From JAGOPY01 sp046484945 (GTDB lineage Bacteria > Bacteroidota > Bacteroidia > Bacteroidales > JAGOPY01): a DNA stretch of 64,000 bases. Below the pieces are notes generated by a model. It did no database searches and had not been told where the DNA came from. It saw only the letters and a list, made by a program, of their open reading frames with translations. The stretch lies in contig JAWOHY010000026.1 of the NCBI GenBank assembly GCA_046484945.1, positions 3,233 to 67,232 on the forward strand. The letters are read 5' to 3'. The position numbers and the translations under genes are program-made. Numbering within the stretch: position 1 is the first letter of the stretch; the number at the start of each line of letters is the position of its first letter. This document shows positions 59,152 to 64,000 of this stretch, one piece after another.

Positions 59152-59478
59152 ATGTCCTGCTCAAAAACGATCCGGAAAATAATCATCGCCCCCGCCATCG
59201 GACTGGTTTACATTTATAAATACCTCATCTCCCCTATTCTCCCGGCCGGGTGCCGCCATCTGCCCACCTGTTCCTCCTATGCCATCGATGCCCTGAAAAT
59301 GCATGGCCTTTTCCGGGGAGGTTACCTGGCCGCAAACCGCATCCTGCGTTGTCACCCCTGGGGAACCAGCGGCTATGACCCTGTCCCGCGCTTTCTCTTC
59401 AAGAGTTATAAGACCGGGAAATCTTTCAGGTTATGCTCCCATGCACATCCCTGTTCCGACAGGCTGAAAAAGCACTGA
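59152..59478 (+). CDS. yidD: Membrane protein insertion efficiency factor YidD
   Basis: 108 residues from the ATG at 59,152 (MSCSKTIRKIII); an earlier in-frame Met overlaps the antiporter gene. The YidD signature is IYKYLISPILPAGCRHLPTC-SSYAIDAL followed by NRILRCHPWG, with its conserved cysteines. It helps YidC insert membrane proteins. In most bacteria yidD lies near rnpA-yidC; here it follows the antiporter instead. Confidence 0.93.
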   Translation: MSCSKTIRKIIIAPAIGLVYIYKYLISPILPAGCRHLPTCSSYAIDALKMHGLFRGGYLAANRILRCHPWGTSGYDPVPRFLFKSYKTGKSFRLCSHAHPCSDRLKKH

Positions 59479-59495
59479 GCTGTGGCAATATTTCT

Positions 59496-59503
59496 TATTT
59501 TTG
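59496..59503 (+). promoter_or_regulatory. Promoter -7 box (TATTTTTG) for the PTPS/QueD gene
   Basis: Exact TAnnTTTG match 42 nt upstream of the ATG at 59,546. Confidence 0.45.
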
Positions 59504-59545
59504 TATGATGATCAGACGCCTTTTTAATCTTCAATAAAATTCGTT

Positions 59546-59986
59546 ATGGTTGCAAATAAACCCCCGGAAATTGTCACTGCCTGCAGAAAGGCACATTTCA
59601 ACGCCACCCACCGCCTGCATAACCCCAACTGGGATGATGATAAGAATGAGAAAGTATTCGGAAAGTGCAACAATGAGAATTACCACGGCCATAACTATAA
59701 CCTGGTGGTTAAGGTAACGGGCCCTGTTGACCCTGAAACGGGATATGTCATCGACCTGAAAGACCTGAATGACATCATCCGTGATCATATCGTTGAGAGA
59801 TATGACCACAAGAACCTTTACCTGGATGTATCCGATTTCCAGGACCTGAACCCTTCCGCAGAGAACATTGCCATCCGGATCTGGCATATCCTGAAGGGAT
59901 TGCTCGACCCGCGTTTTGACCTGAGGATCGAGTTATACGAAACCGAACGTAATTTTGTCGAATACTCCGGACCTTCCAAAGCCTGA
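59546..59986 (+). CDS. 6-pyruvoyl-tetrahydropterin synthase / 6-carboxytetrahydropterin synthase family
   Basis: A 146-residue T-fold enzyme. Zinc ligands are probably H22 in FNATHRL, with H47 and H49 in GKCNNENYHGHNYN; the catalytic Cys is C41. The Cys-to-His spacing of six and the following ETERNFVEY resemble PTPS (biopterin-type) more than E. coli QueD, where the Cys is closer to the His pair. It could serve queuosine or another pterin; no other que or fol genes are near, so the product is open. Confidence 0.82.
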   Translation: MVANKPPEIVTACRKAHFNATHRLHNPNWDDDKNEKVFGKCNNENYHGHNYNLVVKVTGPVDPETGYVIDLKDLNDIIRDHIVERYDHKNLYLDVSDFQDLNPSAENIAIRIWHILKGLLDPRFDLRIELYETERNFVEYSGPSKA

Positions 59987-59993
59987 ACACTTT

Positions 59994-61064
59994 ATGGAAC
60001 ACCACCACCACCACCATGATCACGGCGCGATAAGCCTTGATACTTTTATTTCCGTAATGCAGCACACCCTGATGGTTACTTTCTTCGTGCTGGTGATGAT
60101 GCTGCTCATCGAGTACATCACGGTGCAGACAAAAGGGCGCTGGAGCAAACCGCTGGGCCGCTCGGGCTACCTGCAGATCACCGTGGCCGCCATCCTGGGG
60201 CTGATCCCGGGCTGCCTGGGTGCTTTTACCGCCGTGTCCCTGTATATCCACCGCACTTTCAACTTCGCCGCCCTGCTGGCTGCCATGATCGCCACAGCGG
60301 GCGACGAAGCCTTCATCATGTTCTCCATGTACCCGGCCCAGGCCCTGAAGATCCACCTGGCTATTTTCCTCATCGCCCTGCTGGCTGGCTATTTCTATTA
60401 TTTCTTCTTCAAGGATAAAAGCCCGCTGAAACATCCTGAAAAACATTTCCCGATCCACAAGGAAGACATGGCCTGTACCAGTTTTGTCCCGGGCCAGATC
60501 ATCCCCCAGCTGCGGAAGATCACCTTCACCCGGGCGCTGCTGATGGCCGGGGGATTGTTATTCCTGCTGCATTTGTTCACCACAGCCGAATATCACGATA
60601 CCGGCGGGTGGGAAAAGCCTACCTATATTATCGTCACTTTGATCGGACTGTTTATCGTGACTACCGTGCCCGACCATTTTCTCACAGAACACCTCTGGAA
60701 ACACACCATCAAGGTTCACCTGCCCAGGATCTTTCTCTGGACATTGCTGGCTTTCCTGGTGATTGATGTCGGACTGATCTATTTCCACCTGGAGCACTGG
60801 ATCAGCAGCAACCTGCTGATCATGCTCGGACTGGCGCTGCTGGTCGGGATCATCCCCCAGTCAGGCCCGCATATCCTGTTTCTGACCCTGTTCCTTAGCG
60901 GCAACATACCCTTCAGCATCCTGCTGGCCAATACCATCGTACAGGACGGGCACGGGGCCATCCCGCTGCTGGCCGAATCGGGCAGAAGCTTCGTGCTGAT
61001 GAAGGCGATAAAGGTGGCCCTGGGACTGCTCGCCGGCGGGGCGGGGCTCGTGATGGGGTTCTGA
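59994..61064 (+). CDS. Putative manganese transporter family membrane protein with N-terminal His tract
   Basis: 356 residues from the ATG at 59,994; an earlier in-frame start would overlap the PTPS gene. The N-terminus is MEHHHHHHDHG, likely metal-binding. There are about nine or ten membrane helices. The repeated blocks LGLIPGCLGAFTAVSLYIH and LVGIIPQSGPHILFLTLFLSG match the putative manganese / arsenic-efflux (ArsP_2-like) family. Direction and metal are inferred from family only. It is 7 bp after the PTPS gene and probably in the same operon. Confidence 0.8.
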   Translation: MEHHHHHHDHGAISLDTFISVMQHTLMVTFFVLVMMLLIEYITVQTKGRWSKPLGRSGYLQITVAAILGLIPGCLGAFTAVSLYIHRTFNFAALLAAMIATAGDEAFIMFSMYPAQALKIHLAIFLIALLAGYFYYFFFKDKSPLKHPEKHFPIHKEDMACTSFVPGQIIPQLRKITFTRALLMAGGLLFLLHLFTTAEYHDTGGWEKPTYIIVTLIGLFIVTTVPDHFLTEHLWKHTIKVHLPRIFLWTLLAFLVIDVGLIYFHLEHWISSNLLIMLGLALLVGIIPQSGPHILFLTLFLSGNIPFSILLANTIVQDGHGAIPLLAESGRSFVLMKAIKVALGLLAGGAGLVMGF

Positions 61065-61110
61065 TTTATTATATATTCCTGAACCCTTTATAAATGCTGT
61101 ATTCAATATG

Positions 61111-61202
61111 CCACAAAAACACCAAATCACCAACTTACACCAAAAGTTGAAAATCAAAATATTAACACATTAGAGTTCTTTAGTGTTTTTGTGCTTTTGT
61201 GG
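61111..61202. repeat. Imperfect inverted repeat between the transporter and thioredoxin genes
   Basis: CCACAAAAACACCAAATCAC on the left and TAGTGTTTTTGTGCTTTTGTGG on the right pair at about 17 of 20 positions. It is an isolated intergenic palindrome without coding sequence. Confidence 0.65.
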
Positions 61203-61279
61203 CGAAAAAAAAATTGGAGTATTTAAATAGATGAACATTTATGCTTCTGATATTGTTAACCAACCAGTAAGATTCAATC

Positions 61280-61831
61280 ATGAAATTTACATTGATATTA
61301 TTGGCATTGGTTATGTCTTCTACTTTTTTGGCCGGACAGAATTCAGCATCACAAAATCATGCCGTCAGCTTGAAAGGCAATCCGAAAGAGGTCGTAAACC
61401 AGGATGGTTTCACTATCCCTGTTTATGATTTTGAAGGGTTCAAGCCCATTTTGTTTCCGGATGACGACATCACCTACGTGATCAACTTCTGGGCGACCTG
61501 GTGCAAGCCCTGTGTGGAAGAGATCCCTGATTTTCTCAGGCTGTCGGAAGAACTGGCCGGGAAAAAGGTCCGTTTTATTTATGTAAGCCTTGATTTCAGG
61601 AGAAACCTGGAGAGCGGTGTCATACCTTTTATTAAAGCGCGCGGGATGAAAGATGGCGTTGTCATGCTGCACGATCCCGACGCCGACAAATGGATCGGGC
61701 AGGTCAGTGAAGCCTGGTCGGGCGCCATACCCGCGACCCTGATCGTCAGGGGCGATAAAAAAGAATTTTTTGAAAGCAAACTTCATTATACAGAACTCAA
61801 ATCGATTGTTCAACAATTTTTAAATTTATAA
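61280..61831 (+). CDS. TlpA-like thiol-disulfide oxidoreductase
   Basis: 183 residues. The signal peptide is KFTLILLALVMSSTFLAG. The thioredoxin fold has active site NFWATWCKPCVEEIPDF (CKPC rather than CGPC) and the cis-Pro in SGAIPATLIV. It is likely a periplasmic reductase for cytochrome maturation or disulfide repair. It overlaps no other gene and precedes a second thioredoxin-fold gene by 2 bp. Confidence 0.9.
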   Translation: MKFTLILLALVMSSTFLAGQNSASQNHAVSLKGNPKEVVNQDGFTIPVYDFEGFKPILFPDDDITYVINFWATWCKPCVEEIPDFLRLSEELAGKKVRFIYVSLDFRRNLESGVIPFIKARGMKDGVVMLHDPDADKWIGQVSEAWSGAIPATLIVRGDKKEFFESKLHYTELKSIVQQFLNL

Positions 61832-61833
61832 CC

Positions 61834-62448
61834 ATGAAAAAGATCACTGCTATGTTATTGATGTTCACTTTAGTTTCAGGTTCCGGATTCGTAGCCAATG
61901 CAGGCGGTTACGAGGTTGGTGATAAGGCGAAGGATTTCAAGCTGAAGAATGTCGACGGGAAATGGGTTTCCCTGAGCGATTATTCTGATGCGAAAGGCTT
62001 TATCGTCATGTTCACCTGCAATCACTGCCCGTATGTCATCGCTTATGAAGACCGGATCATCGAGCTGAACAAAAAATACGCCCCGCTGGGTTACCCGGTG
62101 ATAGCCATCAACCCGAACGATGTTACCGTTTCGCCGGGCGACAGCTTTGACAAGATGCAGGAACGGGCGAAGGAAAAGGGATTTACCTTCCCTTATTTAT
62201 ACGATGAAAAGCAGCAGGTTTATCCCGTTTTTGGCGCCACCCGCACCCCGCATGTTTATATCCTGAGCAAAAAGGACGGCGAGATGTTCGTGGAATATAT
62301 CGGCACCATAGATAACAACTACGAAGAGGCCTCGAAGGTGACGGAAAAGTATGTGGAAAGCGCCGTTGATGCGTTGCTGAACGGCAAGAAACCGCTGGTG
62401 ACGAACACCAGGGCGATCGGGTGCACGATCAAGGTGAAGAAGGGGTAA
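61834..62448 (+). CDS. Periplasmic thioredoxin-like (AhpC/TSA or redoxin) protein
   Basis: 204 residues. The signal peptide is KITAMLLMFTLVSGSGFVANA. A redoxin-like domain (VGDKAKDFKLKNVDGKWVSL) contains CNHCPY as the reactive Cys pair. The region following (INPNDVTVSPGDSFDKM) and cis-Pro TRTPHVYILSK fit a thioredoxin-like family. It starts 2 bp after the TlpA-like gene, so the pair is probably co-translated and may form a periplasmic redox relay. Confidence 0.88.
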   Translation: MKKITAMLLMFTLVSGSGFVANAGGYEVGDKAKDFKLKNVDGKWVSLSDYSDAKGFIVMFTCNHCPYVIAYEDRIIELNKKYAPLGYPVIAINPNDVTVSPGDSFDKMQERAKEKGFTFPYLYDEKQQVYPVFGATRTPHVYILSKKDGEMFVEYIGTIDNNYEEASKVTEKYVESAVDALLNGKKPLVTNTRAIGCTIKVKKG

Positions 62449-62452
62449 AACC

Positions 62453-62911
62453 TCAATTCTTCGGAAAAGCCCCGAAGAGTTTCGACAGGAATCTGTGAAA
62501 CTTATGGATCCCTCTGGGATCTGCGTACATCAGGATACAGGAGCCGCACACCAGTTTCACGCCATTCTGTTTGGCGATCTCATAGGCATCTTTGGTTTCG
62601 GCCCCCTGTTGGATCCAGACATGTGTCATGCCATGATGAATGGCATTTTCCACCGCTCCGGCGGTGTTTTTTTTAGGGGTCATGAACAGGCCGTGCCTGA
62701 CATCTTCAGGCAATTGAGAAACATCCTGGTAGCATTTGATCCCTTCCAGGTCATCCATTTCCGGGTTCACGGGGTACATGTCGTATCCCTTGGCCAGCAG
62801 CTCTTTGAAGACAGCCCGGCTGAACTTCTTCGGGTCGCGCGACAGGCCGATAAAAGCGAATTTCTTCGGTTCCAGGAATGTTTCGATGACGGATAGTTTG
62901 TTTTTTGCCAT
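62453..62911 (-). CDS. CoA-binding protein (YccU-like)
   Basis: 152 residues. The Rossmann-like CoA-binding domain is KFAFIGLSRDPKKFSRAVFKEL at the N-terminus, followed by GYDMYPVNPEMDDLEGIKC and AIHHGMTHVWIQQGAETKDA. These match the CoA_binding_2 family. Its role is unknown. It converges with the thioredoxin-like gene, leaving 4 bp between stops. Confidence 0.85.
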   Translation of the reverse strand: MAKNKLSVIETFLEPKKFAFIGLSRDPKKFSRAVFKELLAKGYDMYPVNPEMDDLEGIKCYQDVSQLPEDVRHGLFMTPKKNTAGAVENAIHHGMTHVWIQQGAETKDAYEIAKQNGVKLVCGSCILMYADPRGIHKFHRFLSKLFGAFPKN

Positions 62912-62944
62912 GGTTTGATCGGTTAAGTTATCCAGGGAGTTGTA

Positions 62945-62985
62945 TTTCTGTGAAATCTGTGCATTAATCAGTGTAAATCTGTGAG
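62945..62985. repeat. ATCTGTG-type intergenic repeat
   Basis: Short units around TCTGTGAAATCTGTG and AATCTGTGAG lie between the CoA-binding gene and the next gene. They are degenerate. Confidence 0.5.
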
Positions 62986-63093
62986 AAACAAAAGGAATAC
63001 CCCTGATGAATTCTTCATTGAAAGAACACGTAAAATTAGCTGCAATTTACGACTTTTACATTCAGGAAAGTTATATAATCGTTAATAGTTACC

Positions 63094-63861
63094 ATGCCCT
63101 CTGATCTTTCAGAAATAAAAGAGCTCCTTGAAATCAAGGCCGCGTACTACAACCGCCCTGAGTTCATTGCCTCCGATCCCATTTCGGTGCCGCATTTGTT
63201 TGATAAGAAAGAGGATATTGAGATCGCGGGGTTTATCACGGCAACGATCTCCTGGGGGCAGCGGAAAACCATCATCGACAGTGCAAAAAAACTGGTGGCA
63301 GCGATGGATTTTGAGCCTTACGGATTTCTGATGCATGCCGGTGAGAAGGATCTGGCCTCAGTTTCGCGTTTCACCCACCGGACTTTCAACCCGGCGGATT
63401 GCCAATACTTTCTGCAGTCACTGCAGAACATTTACCGGAATCATAGCGGACTGGAAGCAGCTTTCAACAGGAGCCGGGAAAAAGATATCCTGCACCGCAT
63501 CGTGGCTTTCAGGGAGCTTTTTTTTGAACTGCCCGGTCCGGAGCGGGTAAAGAAGCATGTCGCCGACCCCGCGGCAGGTTCCCCGGCCAAACGGATCAAC
63601 ATGTTCCTGCGATGGATGGTCAGGAAAGATGATCGCGGCGTCGATTTTGGGATATGGGACTCCATCCCGCCATCGCAGCTCATGTGCCCGCTGGATATCC
63701 ACAGCGGTAACGTAGCCAGGAAGCTCGGTTTGATCACCCGCAGGCAGAACGACTGGAAAGCGCTGGAAGAACTGATGGCACATCTGAGAAATTTCGATCC
63801 AAACGACCCCGCAAAATATGATTACGCTCTCTTTGGATTGGGTATCTTTGAGGGGTTTTAA
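63094..63861 (+). CDS. TIGR02757 (DUF2400) family protein
   Basis: 255 residues. The start LSEIKELLEIKAAYYNRPEF and the blocks DPISVPHLFDKKEDIEIAGF, INMFLRWMVRKDDRGVDFG and CPLDIHSGNVARKLGL mark the TIGR02757 family. These domains have a helix-hairpin-helix DNA-glycosylase-like fold, but the activity is unproven. The length is close to the family norm. The stop overlaps by three bases the stop region of a minus-strand reading frame. Confidence 0.88.
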   Translation: MPSDLSEIKELLEIKAAYYNRPEFIASDPISVPHLFDKKEDIEIAGFITATISWGQRKTIIDSAKKLVAAMDFEPYGFLMHAGEKDLASVSRFTHRTFNPADCQYFLQSLQNIYRNHSGLEAAFNRSREKDILHRIVAFRELFFELPGPERVKKHVADPAAGSPAKRINMFLRWMVRKDDRGVDFGIWDSIPPSQLMCPLDIHSGNVARKLGLITRRQNDWKALEELMAHLRNFDPNDPAKYDYALFGLGIFEGF

Positions 63862-64000
63862 ATTATCAACCCCTCAATCCCGGATGCAGCGAAGAGATCT
63901 TCCAACAGCCTTAATCCCGCTATACACGTTGCAACTAATGCTATCAAAGTAAAGGCGCCTTCCATGGGAATTACTGCCCTGTGAGCTGCTCCAATAGTAG
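63858..64000 (-). CDS. C-terminal fragment of an unidentified minus-strand gene (partial)
   Basis: The minus-strand frame ending at TAA (63,858-63,860) is open to the window edge. Its last residues include GAFTLIALVATCIAGLRLLE and then FAASGIEGLII. It is hydrophobic and could be a membrane segment. Only about 46 residues are visible, so the identity is unknown and it could be a chance reading frame. Confidence 0.4.
   Translation of the reverse strand, partial: TIGAAHRAVIPMEGAFTLIALVATCIAGLRLLEDLFAASGIEGLII

Noticed and set aside
59955..59993. Earlier start for the manganese-transporter-like gene
   Set aside because: It would overlap the PTPS gene, and the ATG at 59,994 directly precedes the His tract with a 7-bp intergenic gap.

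Overview
The window is a gene-dense chromosomal segment of a member of the Bacteroidota, most likely a Bacteroidales-type lineage. Several independent signals support this. Many genes are preceded by the Bacteroidota -7 promoter box TAnnTTTG. Three secreted proteins carry C-terminal type IX secretion (T9SS) sorting domains. There is a PorD-type (DUF4835) T9SS protein, a GldI-like FKBP lipoprotein, a type B L31 protein, a Bacteroidota-type RNA polymerase omega and DUF6913/DUF1015/DUF6580 proteins. Nothing resembles a prophage, integrative element, CRISPR array or rRNA operon. The content is core genome, decorated with unusual repeats.

Layout. 1-2,030: end of a secreted esterase with T9SS tail, a small membrane protein and an outer-membrane beta-barrel. 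2,034-5,773 (minus): TPR protein and gyrA. 6,093-10,427 (plus): clpC and a long acyl-CoA dehydrogenase, converging on a second acyl-CoA dehydrogenase. 11,664-17,524 (minus): fabI, then recN-porD-coaBC-rpoZ-bamD. 17,675-20,255 (plus): an alpha-oxoamine synthase that may make sphingolipids or sulfonolipids, and a coiled-coil membrane protein of unknown role. 20,260-27,576 (minus): M14 carboxypeptidase, dapA, DUF6913, lon, a GlmU-like nucleotidyltransferase and rpmE2. 27,662-32,741: a LuxC-type acyl-CoA reductase divergent from serC-serA, then a four-helix-bundle protein and DUF1015. 32,746-37,426: an LtaS-like phosphotransferase, a YggS protein, galK and a DUF218 protein. 37,518: tRNA-Arg(ACG). 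37,669-41,694: alpha/beta hydrolase, HD phosphohydrolase, amidohydrolase and DUF6580. 41,830-49,760 (plus): DNA-repair and membrane operon (mutL, two rhomboids, EEP hydrolase, uvrB, cysQ). 49,776-52,717 (minus): nrnA and two FKBP lipoproteins. 52,835-57,169: ndk, an XRE regulator set among palindromic repeats, a T9SS subtilisin, trmD and rplS. 57,429-64,000: CPA2 antiporter, yidD, PTPS/QueD, a manganese-transporter-like protein, two thioredoxin-fold proteins, a CoA-binding protein, a TIGR02757 protein and the tail of an unidentified gene.

Functionally this is mostly housekeeping: DNA topology and repair, proteolysis, envelope biogenesis, lysine/serine/CoA/fatty-acid metabolism and translation. 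The most unusual content is non-genic. (i) An 11-bp tandem array ahead of the HD gene forms a chain of overlapping Met-Thr-Thr-Val-stop mini-ORFs, each stop overlapping the next start. (ii) A perfect 18-bp-arm palindrome sits in frame inside galK, and its 13-mer core recurs inside a rhomboid gene. (iii) An octamer repeat has been translated into the C-terminus of a hydrolase. (iv) Heptamer/octamer tandem repeats of unrelated sequence occupy many gene junctions. (v) Two copies of a hairpin repeat flank the subtilisin-trmD-rplS block. (vi) A palindromic operator overlaps the promoter of the XRE regulator.
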